64,000 nucleotides of DNA from Rhodocyclales bacterium (lineage in GTDB: Bacteria > Pseudomonadota > Gammaproteobacteria > Burkholderiales > Rhodocyclaceae): assembly GCA_016235025.1 (NCBI GenBank), contig JACRMV010000001.1:744001-808000 (forward strand). The letters run 5' to 3'. Below, one piece after another: positions 49,168-58,921 of the stretch; position 1 is the stretch's first letter, and the number at the start of each line of letters is the position of its first letter. Below the pieces are notes generated by a model. That model saw only the letters and a program-made list of their open reading frames with translations, ran no database searches and had not been told where the DNA came from. Position numbers and translations under genes: made by a program.

Positions 49168-49461
49168 TCAGGCGAGATGCGCAGTGAGGAAGGCGACGCT
49201 GCGTTCCCACGCCAGGGCAGCGCAGGCGGCGTCATAAACCTCGGGACGCCGCTCGTTGAAAAAGGCGTGCGCCGCCTCGTAGCGATGAATCTCCGCCGCC
49301 ACGCCGGCCGCGGCAAAGCGGTCGGCGATGCCGCAAATCTGCGCATTGAGCCCCCACCATTCCTGGATCACAACGAGACCGGGCCGCCCCTGCCCGGCCT
49401 CCGCCAGATAGCCGCCGCAGACGCTGCCGTCCGGCCGCTTGAATTCGATCATTTGCCCCAT
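49168..49461 (-). pseudogene. Dienelactone hydrolase family protein with internal deletion
   Basis: The frame is open but encodes only 97 residues, against about 220-240 for the family. The N-terminal part (MIEFKRPDGSVCGGYLAEA...LVVIQEWWGLNAQICGIADRFAAAGVAA) joins directly to the family's C-terminus (IHRYEAAHAFFNERRPEVYDAACAALAWERSVAFLTAHL). The middle of the fold, including the catalytic cysteine and aspartate, is missing; only the terminal histidine remains. It is an in-frame deletion product and probably inactive. Confidence 0.75.
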
Positions 49462-49546
49462 TGCCGTCTCCTCTACTCGTGCAGAACGGCGTGAATTTAC
49501 CGCAATTCCGTGGCCACGACGCTCCAGTCTGTTTTGCACCCTGCCC

Positions 49547-49552
49547 TATAAT
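49547..49552 (+). promoter_or_regulatory. Probable -10 element (TATAAT) of the dap cluster
   Basis: A perfect TATAAT lies 31 bases before the dapC GTG start. No good -35 hexamer is seen. Confidence 0.45.
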
Positions 49553-49582
49553 GCGGCCTCCGAATCCAGCGCACCGTCATCC

Positions 49583-50776
49583 GTGAATCCCGATCTCGCC
49601 CGCTTGCAGCCCTACCCGTTCGAAAAGCTGCGCGCCCTGTTTGCCGGCGTATCGCCAGCGCCGGGTTTTTCCGAAATAAAACTCTCCATTGGCGAACCGC
49701 AGCATGAGACGCCGCCGTTCATCCAGCAGGCGCTGGCCGCCAACCTTGCCGGACTCGCCAGCTACCCGACCACCCAGGGCACGGATGCGCTGCGCCAGGC
49801 CATCGCCGCCTGGATCGCCCGCCGCTACGCCGTGCCGCTGCCCGATGCGGCGACCCAGGTGCTGCCGGTGAATGGCTCGCGCGAGGCGCTGTTCGCCTTC
49901 GCCCAGACGGTGATCGACCGCAGCCGGGGCCATGCCAGAGTCGTCTGCCCCAATCCTTTTTATCAAATCTACGAAGGCGCTGCCTTTCTCGCCGGCGCCG
50001 AGCCGGTGTTCCTCAACACCCTGCCGGAAAATGATTTTGCAATGGACTGGGCCTCGCTGCCGGAAACAACCTGGCGCGACGTGCAACTGATCTACGTCTG
50101 CTCGCCGGGCAATCCGACCGGCAAGGTGCTGGGCCTGGAAGCCTGGAAAACCCTGTTCGAGCTTTCCGACCGTTACGGTTTTGTCATCGCTTCGGATGAA
50201 TGCTATTCAGAAATCTACAGCACCGAAGGCGCGCCGCCGCTGGGCGGGCTGACCGCTGCCGCGCAGTGCGGCCGCCCGGATTTTCGCAACCTGGTGGTGT
50301 TTTCCAGCCTCTCCAAGCGTTCCAATGTGCCGGGGCTGCGCTCCGGTTTCGTCGCCGGCGATGCTGCGCTGCTGAAGCAATTCCTGCTCTACCGCACTTA
50401 TCACGGCAGCGCGATGAACCCGGCGGTGCAGGCGGCAAGCTGCGCCGCCTGGAACGACGAGGCGCATGTGCGCGACAACCGCCGCCTGTATGCGGAAAAA
50501 TTCCATCTCGTAACGCCGCTGATCGCGCGCCACCTGCCCTGCGCCCTGCCGGACGCGGGGTTTTACCTCTGGGCGCGCACCCCCATCGCGGATACCGAAT
50601 TTGCACGCGAGCTGCTGCGCCGGCAGAATGTCGTCGTCCTGCCCGGCAGCCTGCTTGCCCGTGAGGCCAACGGCATCAATCCAGGCGCCAATTTCATTCG
50701 CATCGCGCTGGTGGCCGGCGTCGAGGAATGCCTCGATGCCGCCCGCCGCATCAACGATTTCTGTCTCTCGCTGTAA
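49583..50776 (+). CDS. dapC: N-succinyldiaminopimelate aminotransferase DapC
   Basis: A 397-residue class I/II aminotransferase starting at GTG 49583 (MNPDLARLQPYPFEKLRALF), the typical DapC N-terminus; 48 extra codons upstream are not protein-like. Landmarks: LSIGEPQHETP, YPTTQGTDALRQAIAAWIARRY, CSPGNPTGKVL, ASDECYSEIY, and the PLP lysine in SSLSKRSNVPGLRSGF. It makes N-succinyl-2-amino-6-oxopimelate's amino partner for lysine and peptidoglycan synthesis. Adjacent dapD and dapE support the assignment. A 20/24 repeat encodes GVSPAPGF near residue 24. Confidence 0.93.
   Translation: MNPDLARLQPYPFEKLRALFAGVSPAPGFSEIKLSIGEPQHETPPFIQQALAANLAGLASYPTTQGTDALRQAIAAWIARRYAVPLPDAATQVLPVNGSREALFAFAQTVIDRSRGHARVVCPNPFYQIYEGAAFLAGAEPVFLNTLPENDFAMDWASLPETTWRDVQLIYVCSPGNPTGKVLGLEAWKTLFELSDRYGFVIASDECYSEIYSTEGAPPLGGLTAAAQCGRPDFRNLVVFSSLSKRSNVPGLRSGFVAGDAALLKQFLLYRTYHGSAMNPAVQAASCAAWNDEAHVRDNRRLYAEKFHLVTPLIARHLPCALPDAGFYLWARTPIADTEFARELLRRQNVVVLPGSLLAREANGINPGANFIRIALVAGVEECLDAARRINDFCLSL
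49646..49669 (-). repeat. Interspersed repeat-like copy in the 5' part of dapC
   Basis: 20 of 24 bases match, read as AGVSPAPGF. Native DapC proteins have a similar FAGVTP stretch here, so insertion versus convergence is open. Confidence 0.55.
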
Positions 50777-50788
50777 AAGGAAAACACC

Positions 50789-51607
50789 ATGAATGAACTG
50801 CAAGCGATCATCGACCAGGCCTGGGAAGACCGCGCCAGCCTGAAACCCGGCACCGCGCCGGCGCGCATCGGCGATGCCGTGGCGCATGTGCTGGGCGAAC
50901 TCGATGCCGGCCGCCTGCGCGTCGCGGAAAAGATCGACGGCCAGTGGCATACGCATCAATGGCTGAAGAAGGCCGTGCTGCTCTCCTTCCGCCTCGAGGA
51001 CAACGTCCTGCTGGATGCCGGCCCGATGCGCTACTTCGACAAGGTGCCGACCAAGTTCGCCCACTACGACACGCATACCTTCGAGAAGGGCGGCTTTCGC
51101 GTCGTGCCGCCGGCCACGGCCCGCCGCGGCAGCTTCATCGGCAAGAACGTGGTGCTGATGCCAAGCTATGTGAACATCGGCGCCTACGTCGATGAAGGCA
51201 CGATGGTCGACACCTGGGCCACCGTCGGCTCCTGCGCCCAGATCGGCAAGAACGTGCATCTCTCCGGCGGCGTCGGCATCGGCGGCGTGCTGGAGCCGCT
51301 CCAGGCCAACCCGACCATCATCGGCGACAACTGCTTCGTCGGCGCCCGCTCGGAAGTTGTCGAGGGCGTCATCGTCGAGGACAATTGCGTGATTTCGATG
51401 GGCGTCTACATCAGCCAGAGCACCAAGATCTACGACCGCGCCAGCGGCGAGATCATCTACGGCCGCGTGCCCGAAGGCTCGGTCGTGGTCAGCGGCAACC
51501 TGCCTTCCGCCGATGGCAAATACAGCCTGTATTGCGCCGTCATCGTCAAGCGGGTGGATGCGCAAACCCGCGCCAAGACCAGCATCAACGAACTGCTGCG
51601 CGACTGA
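50789..51607 (+). CDS. dapD: Tetrahydrodipicolinate N-succinyltransferase
   Basis: A 272-residue left-handed beta-helix acyltransferase with hexapeptide repeats. Landmarks: [60 protein letters not shown], and [34 protein letters not shown]. It transfers succinyl from succinyl-CoA to tetrahydrodipicolinate. A good RBS (AAAGGA) lies before the ATG, 12 bases after dapC. Confidence 0.97.
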   Translation: MNELQAIIDQAWEDRASLKPGTAPARIGDAVAHVLGELDAGRLRVAEKIDGQWHTHQWLKKAVLLSFRLEDNVLLDAGPMRYFDKVPTKFAHYDTHTFEKGGFRVVPPATARRGSFIGKNVVLMPSYVNIGAYVDEGTMVDTWATVGSCAQIGKNVHLSGGVGIGGVLEPLQANPTIIGDNCFVGARSEVVEGVIVEDNCVISMGVYISQSTKIYDRASGEIIYGRVPEGSVVVSGNLPSADGKYSLYCAVIVKRVDAQTRAKTSINELLRD

Positions 51608-51631
51608 TCGCGACACATCGAGGAGAAGATC

Positions 51632-52804
51632 ATGGGCAACATGCACAGGCTGTTCCAGTTGATGTCTGATAAAAAGGCGTCCGACCTGTTCTTCTCCTGT
51701 GGCGCACCGATCACCATCAAGATCAACGGTGTCGCATTTCCGGTCAATTCGACCATACTCACCCTGGCGAACATCACCGCCTTGTTGCGTGAAGTATTGA
51801 CTGCGGAACAGATCAGCGAACTGGAAAGCCAGCGCGAGCTGAATGTGCGCCAGGGATTGCGCGACGTGGGCGCCTTCCGCATCTCCTGCTTCTACCAGCG
51901 CGGCACGCCGGCCATGGTGGTGCGTTTCATCCCGGCCGACGTGCCGTCTTTCGATACGCTCGGCCTGCCCGATGTCCTCAAGGAGGTCATCATGGAGAAA
52001 CGCGGCCTGGTGCTGATGGTCGGCGCCACCGGATCGGGCAAGACCACCACCATCACCTCGATGCTGGATTACCGCAACCAACAGGGTACCGGCCATATCC
52101 TGACGCTGGAAGATCCCATCGAGTTCCTCTTCAAGAACAAGAAATCCATCGTCAACCAGCGCGAGATCGGCAGCGATACGCACTCCTTCCAGACGGCGCT
52201 GAAGAACGCGCTGCGCCAGGCGCCGGATGTCATTTTCATCGGCGAGATCCGCGACAAGGAAACCATGAGCCAGGCCATCGCCTATGCCCAGTCCGGCCAC
52301 CTGTGCATTGCCACGCTGCATGCCAACAACAGCTACCACGCGATGAGCCGGATCATCAGTTTCTATCCGCTGGAAAACCGCCCGGCACTGCTCGCCGACC
52401 TGGCTGTCGCCCTGAAATGCGTGATCTCGCAGCGTCTGGTCACGAAGCACGACGGCAGCCGCACACCGGCGGTGGAGGTGCTGCTCAACTCGCGCCACAT
52501 CGCCGAACTGATTGAAAAGGGCGAACTGAACGAGATCAGGGAGGCCATGGAAAGAAGCATGGTGCCCGGCAGCCAGACCTTCGAGCAATGCCTGTACAGC
52601 CTTTACAAGGCCGGGGTCATCACCCTCTATGAGGCACTGGCGAACGCCGATTCGGCCAATAACCTGCAATGGCTGGTCAACAATGCCGCCGTGTCGAATA
52701 CCCAGCCGGCCACCAGCCAGATACCGCTCAATCCGGTGCAGTCCGCCCCCCCCGGCACCTCATTCGCCCAATTCACCCTGACGCTCGACGCTGAAAATAA
52801 TTGA
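51632..52804 (+). CDS. pilU: Type IV pilus retraction ATPase PilU-like
   Basis: A 390-residue secretion ATPase: Walker [24 protein letters not shown], Asp box [11 protein letters not shown], Walker [20 protein letters not shown], His box [12 protein letters not shown]. The N-terminal [20 protein letters not shown] and the length fit PilU rather than PilT. It powers pilus retraction, relevant to twitching and DNA uptake. It sits inside the dap cluster, between dapD and dapE, and its stop overlaps the dapE start. Confidence 0.93.
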   Translation: MGNMHRLFQLMSDKKASDLFFSCGAPITIKINGVAFPVNSTILTLANITALLREVLTAEQISELESQRELNVRQGLRDVGAFRISCFYQRGTPAMVVRFIPADVPSFDTLGLPDVLKEVIMEKRGLVLMVGATGSGKTTTITSMLDYRNQQGTGHILTLEDPIEFLFKNKKSIVNQREIGSDTHSFQTALKNALRQAPDVIFIGEIRDKETMSQAIAYAQSGHLCIATLHANNSYHAMSRIISFYPLENRPALLADLAVALKCVISQRLVTKHDGSRTPAVEVLLNSRHIAELIEKGELNEIREAMERSMVPGSQTFEQCLYSLYKAGVITLYEALANADSANNLQWLVNNAAVSNTQPATSQIPLNPVQSAPPGTSFAQFTLTLDAENN

Positions 52805-53943
52805 TGCCCGTCCTTGAAAAAACCCGGGCGCTGATTGCGCGCCCCTCCGTCACGCCGGATGACGCCGGTTGCCTCGATCTGATCGCCTCATGGCTCGAAC
52901 CACTCGGCTTCACCGTCGAGCGCATGGATGCCGGCGGCGTTTCCAATCTCTGGGCGGTGCGCGCCGGCAGCGACTGCGGCCGGATGATCTGCTTCGCCGG
53001 ACATACCGATGTCGTTCCCGCCGGCCCGCTGGAGCGCTGGTCGTCCGACCCGTTCACGCCCACTCTCCGCAATGGTCTGCTTTACGGTCGTGGCGCGGCC
53101 GACATGAAAAGCTCGATTGCGGCGGCCATCACTGCGGTCGAACGGCTGCTGGCGCGCCGTACCGCCAGCGCCGGATTTTCCGGCAGCCTGGCCTTCCTGC
53201 TCACCTCGGACGAGGAAGGCGATGCGATACACGGCACGGCCCATGTCGTCGAGGTGCTCAAGGCGCGCGGCGAGCGCATCGACTTTTGCATCGTCGGCGA
53301 ACCGACCTGCGTCGACCGTCTCGGCGACACCATCAAGAACGGCCGCCGCGGCTCGCTCAGCGGCAAGCTGGTGGTACACGGCGTACAAGGCCATGTCGCC
53401 TATCCGCATCTGGCAAGAAACCCCATTCACCTCGCCAGCCCGGCGCTTGCCGAGCTTGTCGGCATCCACTGGGACGCAGGCAATGCCGATTTTCCGCCGA
53501 CCAGCCTGCAAATCTCCAACATTCATGCCGGCACCGGAGCGAGCAATGTCATCCCCGGCAGTCTCGAAGTCGCCTTCAATTTCCGCTTCTCCACCGCCAG
53601 CACCGCCGACGGCTTGCAGGCGCGCGTGCATGAAGTGCTCGACCGTCATGGCCTTGAATATGACCTTCACTGGACGCTCGGCGCCAGGCCCTTCCTCACC
53701 CCGCACGGCGATCTCTGCGCCGCATTCATCGATGCCATCTTCGAAGCCACCGGTGTTTCCACCACGTCGTCCACCACCGGCGGCACCTCCGATGGCCGCT
53801 TCATCGTGGACATCTGCCCGCAACTGGTCGAGTTCGGCCCGGTCAACGCCAGCATCCACAAGATTGACGAGCATATCGCCGTGGCCGACCTGGAACCTCT
53901 GGTCAGCATCTACGAAGGCGTGTTCGGGAGGCTGCTGACATGA
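52804..53943 (+). CDS. dapE: Succinyl-diaminopimelate desuccinylase
   Basis: A 379-residue M20 metallopeptidase. Metal ligands are visible in [13 protein letters not shown] (His, Asp), LTSDEEGDA (catalytic Glu-Glu), and the final HKIDEH histidines. The dimerisation domain includes [29 protein letters not shown]. It removes succinate to give LL-diaminopimelate. ATG 52804 overlaps the pilU stop by one base. A repeat-like stretch encodes [10 protein letters not shown] before [11 protein letters not shown]. Confidence 0.96.
   Translation: MPVLEKTRALIARPSVTPDDAGCLDLIASWLEPLGFTVERMDAGGVSNLWAVRAGSDCGRMICFAGHTDVVPAGPLERWSSDPFTPTLRNGLLYGRGAADMKSSIAAAITAVERLLARRTASAGFSGSLAFLLTSDEEGDAIHGTAHVVEVLKARGERIDFCIVGEPTCVDRLGDTIKNGRRGSLSGKLVVHGVQGHVAYPHLARNPIHLASPALAELVGIHWDAGNADFPPTSLQISNIHAGTGASNVIPGSLEVAFNFRFSTASTADGLQARVHEVLDRHGLEYDLHWTLGARPFLTPHGDLCAAFIDAIFEATGVSTTSSTTGGTSDGRFIVDICPQLVEFGPVNASIHKIDEHIAVADLEPLVSIYEGVFGRLLT
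53156..53179 (-). repeat. Interspersed repeat-like copy inside dapE
   Basis: 20 of 24 bases match; read as [10 protein letters not shown], where typical DapE proteins have a short HPxHxGS turn. Confidence 0.6.
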
Positions 53944-54857
53944 GCGCGCCGATCGACGAACTTCTCACCCTGCGCGACTGGCTGCGCTGGGCCGTCAGCC
54001 GCTTCACCGCGGCGAAACTGTTTTTCGGCCACGGCACCGACAATGCCTGGGACGAAGCCATCTGGCTGCTGCTCGCCACCCTGGACCTCCCCCGCGACCG
54101 TCTGGAGCCCTTCCTCGATGCCCGCCTCACCCGCAACGAGCGTCTGGCCGTGGCCAACATCATCGAGCAGCGCGTTGCCCGCCGCCTGCCAGCCGCATAT
54201 CTGCTCAACGAAGCCTGGCTGGGGCCGTATCGCTTTTATGTCGATGAGCGCGTCATCGTGCCGCGCTCGTATTTCGCCGAACTGCTCGAGGACGGCCTCG
54301 CACCCTGGGTCGAAGACCCCGAAGCCGTCACCAGCGCGCTCGATTTGTGCACCGGTTCCGGCTGCCTCGCCATCGTCATGGCCCATGCCTTCCCCAACGC
54401 CAGCATCGATGCCATAGACATTTCTCCGGCCGCACTCGCCGTCGCGCGTCGCAATATCACCGAGCATGGCCTCGCCGATGGCGTGCAGGCGATCGAGTCC
54501 GACCTGTTCGCCGCCGTGCCGGGCAAGCGCTACGACCTGATCCTCAGCAATCCGCCGTACGTCACCACAGCAGCGATGGCTGCGCTGCCGCCCGAATACC
54601 GTCACGAACCGTCCCTGGCGCTCGCCGCGGGCGAAGACGGCATGGACGTGGTGCGTCGCATCCTGCGCGAGGCGCGTGCGCACCTCAATCCCGGCGGCTT
54701 TATCGCCATCGAAGTCGGCCACAACCGCGCCGAAGTCGAAGCGGCCTTTCCCGAGTTGTCCGCCGTCTGGCTGGACACCGCTTCAAGTTCCGACATGGTT
54801 TTCCTTGTCGGCTATGACGACCTTCCCGACCAAACGCTTACCCAGGAGCCCGCATGA
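53940..54857 (+). CDS. prmB: 50S ribosomal protein L3 glutamine methyltransferase PrmB
   Basis: A 305-residue SAM-dependent methyltransferase. Motif I is [20 protein letters not shown], the catalytic Gln-binding motif is SNPPYV, and an N-terminal helical substrate domain includes [21 protein letters not shown]. PrmB methylates glutamine in ribosomal protein L3; N-terminal features favour PrmB over PrmC. It overlaps dapE by 4 bases (ATGA), as in related betaproteobacteria. Confidence 0.93.
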   Translation: MSAPIDELLTLRDWLRWAVSRFTAAKLFFGHGTDNAWDEAIWLLLATLDLPRDRLEPFLDARLTRNERLAVANIIEQRVARRLPAAYLLNEAWLGPYRFYVDERVIVPRSYFAELLEDGLAPWVEDPEAVTSALDLCTGSGCLAIVMAHAFPNASIDAIDISPAALAVARRNITEHGLADGVQAIESDLFAAVPGKRYDLILSNPPYVTTAAMAALPPEYRHEPSLALAAGEDGMDVVRRILREARAHLNPGGFIAIEVGHNRAEVEAAFPELSAVWLDTASSSDMVFLVGYDDLPDQTLTQEPA

Positions 54858-55168
54858 TCACCGTCACCTTCATTCTCAAAGACGGCAGCCGCCAAACCCT
54901 CGACGCCACCGAAGGCGAGACCCTCATGCAACTGGCCACCGGCAACGGCGTGCCGGGAATCGAAGGCGCCTGTGGCGGCTTTTGCTCCTGCGCCACCTGC
55001 CATGTCTATGTCGAGAGCGACCACCCCCTGCCGTCGCCGGCAGAAGACGAGCAAGCCATGCTCGCCGGCACCGCCGCCGTGCGCGAAGCAAACAGCCGGC
55101 TGGGTTGTCAGATTACCTTGACGCCCGAGCTCGACGGCCTCGTGGTGCGCATGCCGGAGAGGCAGTAA
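54854..55168 (+). CDS. 2Fe-2S ferredoxin, adrenodoxin type
   Basis: A 104-residue ferredoxin. The four cluster cysteines are in EGACGGFCSCATCHVYV (three ligands, with one extra cysteine) and RLGCQI. The spacing C-X5-C-X2-C fits the adrenodoxin/putidaredoxin type. It overlaps prmB by 4 bases. The redox partner is not encoded nearby; the FAD reductase at 33737-34951 is of a kind that can reduce such ferredoxins, but a link is speculative. Confidence 0.93.
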   Translation: MITVTFILKDGSRQTLDATEGETLMQLATGNGVPGIEGACGGFCSCATCHVYVESDHPLPSPAEDEQAMLAGTAAVREANSRLGCQITLTPELDGLVVRMPERQ

Positions 55169-55177
55169 GCGCCAGAA

Positions 55178-55714
55178 TCAATCCGCCGGTAACGGTGTCG
55201 TCGTGCCGCCAAACAATTCCTCAATAAAGCCGAAGCGCGAGAAATCCCGCACCCGCATCGGGTAGAGAATGCCATCCAGATGGTCGCATTCGTGCTGCAC
55301 GACGCGGGCATGGAAACCGCTCACCTCGCGCTCGAAACGGCAGCCATTTTCATCAAACCCGGCATAGTGCAGAAATTTCCAGCGTGGTACCCAGCCGCGC
55401 AATCCGGGTACCGACAAGCACCCCTCCCACCCGGCTTCCTCCTCCCCGCTCAGGAACGTGATTTCGGGATTGATAAGCACGGTCTGCGGCACTTCCGGCG
55501 CCTCGGGATAGCGCGGATTGGTAACAAGGCCAAAGATCACCACGCGCAAATCGACGCCGATTTGCGGCGCCGCCAGACCGGCGCCATCGAGATGCGCCAT
55601 GGTGTCCTGCATGTCCCGGATCAACGCCGCAAGTGCTGGATCGGCAAAATCAGTGACCGGACGCGATACTTGCAACAGCCGTGGATCGCCCATACGCAGA
55701 ACCGGCCGGATCAT
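55178..55714 (-). CDS. def: Peptide deformylase
   Basis: A 178-residue metalloenzyme with all three deformylase motifs: [18 protein letters not shown] (metal cysteine), and QHECDHLDG (metal histidines and catalytic Glu). It removes the N-formyl group from new proteins. ATG 55714 overlaps the mtnP stop (ATGA), better than GTG 55723. It is separate from fmt, so it may be a second copy in the genome. Confidence 0.94.
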   Translation of the reverse strand: MIRPVLRMGDPRLLQVSRPVTDFADPALAALIRDMQDTMAHLDGAGLAAPQIGVDLRVVIFGLVTNPRYPEAPEVPQTVLINPEITFLSGEEEAGWEGCLSVPGLRGWVPRWKFLHYAGFDENGCRFEREVSGFHARVVQHECDHLDGILYPMRVRDFSRFGFIEELFGGTTTPLPAD

Positions 55715-56448
55715 GATGTACACATGCCTTCAAGAATTGTGCGTACCCGCCCCATCGCTTCATGCAATACCGCTTCGAGGTTTTCAAACTGGATACCAGT
55801 GACAGAATCCCCGCGTCCGGCGGCCCAGTTGGCCACCACGCACAGCGCCGCGTAGGGCAGCTCCAGTTCCCGTGCCAGGGCCGCTTCCGGCATGCCTGTC
55901 ATGCCGACGATGTCAGTGCCATCACTCTCCAGCCGGTTGATTTCGGCAGCACTCTCCAGCCGGGGGCCCTGGGTCGCGGCGTACACGGCGCCGTCATGCA
56001 CGCTTTCACCCGCACGGCCTGCCGCAGCAAGAATTTGCCGGCGCAAGGCGGCATCATAGGGCTCGGTAAAATCGATGTGCACTACCGGACCGTCCGTACC
56101 CGACTGGAAGCTCATTTCGCGCCCCCAGGTGTAATCGATGATCTGGTGCGGAACAACCAGCGCACCGGGCCGCAGATCGCCGCGTATCCCGCCCACCGAC
56201 GCCACCGAAACGATGCGCCTGACGCCGACGTTGTGCAAGGCATGAAGATTGGCGCGGTAATTCACCAGATGCGGCGGAATGGTATGGCCATACCCATGAC
56301 GGGCGACGAAAACCACCTTCTGGCACCCGATCCGGCCAAAAGTCAGCGGGCCGGAAGGTTCGCCATAAGGCGTGCGTACCACCTCGCGATGCGATACATC
56401 AAGGTTGGCCAATTGCGTCAAACCGCTGCCGCCGATGATTCCAAGCAT
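55711..56448 (-). CDS. mtnP: S-methyl-5'-thioinosine/thioadenosine phosphorylase
   Basis: A 245-residue PNP/MTAP-family phosphorylase starting [12 protein letters not shown]. It has [96 protein letters not shown]. The SDGTD base-binding region suggests preference for 6-oxopurines, as in S-methyl-5'-thioinosine phosphorylases of Pseudomonas. It salvages methylthio-nucleosides from polyamine synthesis. Coupled to def. Confidence 0.9.
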   Translation of the reverse strand: MLGIIGGSGLTQLANLDVSHREVVRTPYGEPSGPLTFGRIGCQKVVFVARHGYGHTIPPHLVNYRANLHALHNVGVRRIVSVASVGGIRGDLRPGALVVPHQIIDYTWGREMSFQSGTDGPVVHIDFTEPYDAALRRQILAAAGRAGESVHDGAVYAATQGPRLESAAEINRLESDGTDIVGMTGMPEAALARELELPYAALCVVANWAAGRGDSVTGIQFENLEAVLHEAMGRVRTILEGMCTS

Positions 56449-56550
56449 GCAAAATCTCCTGAAAATTCAAATGGGATGGATACCGAACGGCGTGTCCGGC
56501 GTGCTAGAATGCGCGCCTTTTCCGCATCGCACCATCACGCCCCCACCTCC

Positions 56551-58368
56551 ATGTCCCGCGCCCTCAGAAACATCGCCATTATCGCCCACGTCGACCACGG
56601 CAAGACCACCCTCGTCGATCAATTGCTCCGCCAGTCCGGCACCTTCGCCGCACACCAGGCCGTTACCGAACGCGTCATGGATTCCAACGACCTGGAAAAG
56701 GAGCGTGGCATCACCATCCTGTCGAAGAACTGCGCCATCGACTTTGAAGGCACCCACATCAATATCGTCGACACTCCGGGCCATGCCGACTTCGGCGGCG
56801 AAGTGGAGCGCGTACTGTCGATGGTCGATGGCGTGCTGCTGCTGGTCGATGCGGTCGAAGGCCCGATGCCGCAAACCCGTTTCGTGACGCGCAAGGCACT
56901 GGCGCTCGGCCTCAAGCCGATCGTCGTGGTGAACAAGATCGACCGTCCCGGCGCCCGTCCCGACTGGGTCATCAGCCACACTTTTGATCTTTTTGACAAG
57001 CTCGGCGCCACCGAAGAACAGCTCGATTTTCCGGTTGTCTTCGCCTCGGCGCTGAACGGCTTTGCCATGCTCGATGCAAGCAAGCCCGGCACCGACATGC
57101 GTCCGCTGTATGAGGCCATCATCAAACATACGCCGCAACCCGATGTCGACTCGGGAAAGCCGCTGCAACTGCAAATCTGCTCGCTGGACTACAACAGCTA
57201 TGTCGGTCGCATCGGCATCGGTCGCATCAAGCAGGGCCGCATGAAAGCCGGTCAGGAAGTCGCCGTGATGTATGGCGATGAATTCAAGGGCAAGTCGAAA
57301 ATCGGCCAGATCATGATGTTCACCGGCCTCGAGCGCGAACAGGCGACCGAAGCCGAAGCCGGCGACATCGTGCTGGTTACCGGTATCGAGCAGGTCGGTA
57401 TCGGCGTCACGGTGTGCGACCCTGCCAACCCGGTCGGCTTGCCGCCGCTGGTCGTCGATGAGCCGACCCTGACCATGAATTTCCAGGTCAATACCTCGCC
57501 GCTGGCCGGCAGGGAAGGAAAATTCGTCACCAGCCGCCAGATTCGCGAGCGACTGAACAAGGAACTGCTCTCCAATGTCGCCCTGCGCGTGGAAGAAACC
57601 GAGGATGCCGACATCTTCCTCGTCTCCGGCCGGGGGGAGTTGCACCTCACCATCCTGCTCGAAACCATGCGCCGTGAAGGTTACGAACTGGCCGTTTCGC
57701 GCCCGCGCGTGCTGTTCAAGGAAATCAACGGCGAAAAATGCGAGCCCTATGAACTGCTCACCGTCGACGTGGAAGAAGAGCATCAGGGCGGCGTCATGGA
57801 AGAACTCGGACGTCGGCGCGGCGACCTGCAGAACATGGAACCCGACGGCAAGGGCCGGGTCCGCCTCGAATACCGCATCCCCGCCCGCGGCCTGATCGGC
57901 TTTCAGGGTGAGTTCCTCACACTGACACGCGGCACCGGCATGTCCAGTCACATTTTCGACGACTACGGCCCGATGGCCGGCCAGATGGCCGAGCGCCGCA
58001 ATGGCGTCCTGATTTCCCAGGACGATGGCGCCGCCGTCGCCTATGCACTCTGGAAACTACAGGATCGCGGCCGCATGTTCGTCAGCCCGGGCGACCCGCT
58101 TTATGAAGGCATCATCATCGGCATCCACAGCCGGGACAACGATCTGGTGGTCAATCCGATCAAGGGCAAGCAACTGACCAACGTCCGCTCCTCCGGCACC
58201 GATGAAGCCGTGCGCCTGATACCGCCGATTCAAGTGACGCTGGAATCGGCGGTCGAATTCATCGCCGATGACGAGCTGGTCGAGATCACGCCGAAATCGA
58301 TCCGTATCCGCAAACGTTTCCTCAAGGAACACGACCGCAAGCGCGCCAACCGCGCGGATGCGGCGTAA
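56551..58368 (+). CDS. typA: Translational GTPase TypA/BipA
   Basis: A 605-residue ribosome-binding GTPase. G1 is NIAIIAHVDHGKTTLVDQLL, G2 region ERGITI, G3 VDTPGHADFGGEVERVL, G4 VVVNKIDRP. EF-G-like domains and the unique C-terminal domain (NPIKGKQLTNVRSSGTDEAVRL) follow. It acts in ribosome assembly and stress or cold adaptation. ATG 56551 has no clear Shine-Dalgarno sequence. The frame extends upstream antisense to mtnP and is not coding there. A TAGAAT at 56505-56510 is a possible -10. Confidence 0.97.
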   Translation: MSRALRNIAIIAHVDHGKTTLVDQLLRQSGTFAAHQAVTERVMDSNDLEKERGITILSKNCAIDFEGTHINIVDTPGHADFGGEVERVLSMVDGVLLLVDAVEGPMPQTRFVTRKALALGLKPIVVVNKIDRPGARPDWVISHTFDLFDKLGATEEQLDFPVVFASALNGFAMLDASKPGTDMRPLYEAIIKHTPQPDVDSGKPLQLQICSLDYNSYVGRIGIGRIKQGRMKAGQEVAVMYGDEFKGKSKIGQIMMFTGLEREQATEAEAGDIVLVTGIEQVGIGVTVCDPANPVGLPPLVVDEPTLTMNFQVNTSPLAGREGKFVTSRQIRERLNKELLSNVALRVEETEDADIFLVSGRGELHLTILLETMRREGYELAVSRPRVLFKEINGEKCEPYELLTVDVEEEHQGGVMEELGRRRGDLQNMEPDGKGRVRLEYRIPARGLIGFQGEFLTLTRGTGMSSHIFDDYGPMAGQMAERRNGVLISQDDGAAVAYALWKLQDRGRMFVSPGDPLYEGIIIGIHSRDNDLVVNPIKGKQLTNVRSSGTDEAVRLIPPIQVTLESAVEFIADDELVEITPKSIRIRKRFLKEHDRKRANRADAA

Positions 58369-58467
58369 GTTTCGCGGCGCAGCCCCTGATGAATTGGTGA
58401 TTGGCTGACTTGGGAAATACTCTGCCCGCGAGGGCGGAGACGCCCTGCGCCAGCGCGTTAATCAGAC

Positions 58468-58491
58468 AAAAGTCGGTGCTGGGGAAGCAAC
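58468..58491 (+). repeat. Diverged interspersed repeat copy after typA
   Basis: 18 of 24 bases match; the AAAAGTCGG end is intact, the other end has decayed. Confidence 0.5.
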
Positions 58492-58502
58492 TGATAAGGT
58501 AA

Positions 58503-58583
58503 CTGCTCGGCGAACGGCTCGAACTGCTGACCCGCGACGACGGCAACGTCGTCACTCTGAAGCGTCGGCCAAAGGCCGCCTGA
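58503..58583 (+). pseudogene. Possible 3' gene remnant
   Basis: A 26-codon open stretch (LLGERLELLTRDDGNVVTLK, then RRPKAA and a stop) starts directly after an in-frame TAA and just after the diverged repeat. It has protein-like composition but no start codon or RBS. It looks like the tail of a lost gene; the family is not recognised. The rest of the 58369-58585 gap shows nothing else. Confidence 0.3.
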
Positions 58584-58585
58584 AC

Positions 58586-58921
58586 TCAGGCCGCGACCAG
58601 CACCGACACCAGGCCCGCCGCGTGATTCGCCGCCTTCGGGCGAATCACTATTTCCACATCCCGGTCGAGTTGGGTAATGAAATGCAGCAGGCGCTCGGAC
58701 GAAAAGCGGCTGAGCTTGTAATTCCGCAGCTCGGAAATATGCGGCTGCGGGATGCCGAAAATCCCGGCGGCGGCTGTCTGGGTGAGCTTGCGCTCCTTGA
58801 TCAGATCGTTGAGGCGCATCGCCAGTTGCGTGCGCAGCTTGCGTTCGTCGGCATCGGCAAAGCCGAGGTCCTTGAACACATCGCCCGTGCCCACGTCCAC
58901 CCGTTCAGTCTTCTTTGCCAT
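58586..58921 (-). CDS. XRE-family antitoxin (HigA-like) of a type II toxin-antitoxin pair
   Basis: A 111-residue protein with a Cro/C1 helix-turn-helix: LRTQLAMRLNDLIKERKLTQTAAAGIFGIPQPHISELRNYKLSRFSSERLLHFI, then RDVEIVIRPK, typical of antitoxins paired with Gp49/HigB toxins. Start 58921 (MAKKTERV) overlaps the toxin end by 17 bases. The toxin is first, as in higBA. It should neutralise the toxin and repress the operon via the operator at 59288-59310. Confidence 0.9.
   Translation of the reverse strand: MAKKTERVDVGTGDVFKDLGFADADERKLRTQLAMRLNDLIKERKLTQTAAAGIFGIPQPHISELRNYKLSRFSSERLLHFITQLDRDVEIVIRPKAANHAAGLVSVLVAA

Noticed and set aside
50207-52669. 820-codon minus-strand open frame opposite dapC, dapD and pilU
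   Set aside because: It mirrors three clear genes; the length follows from high GC at codon position 3 rather than real coding.
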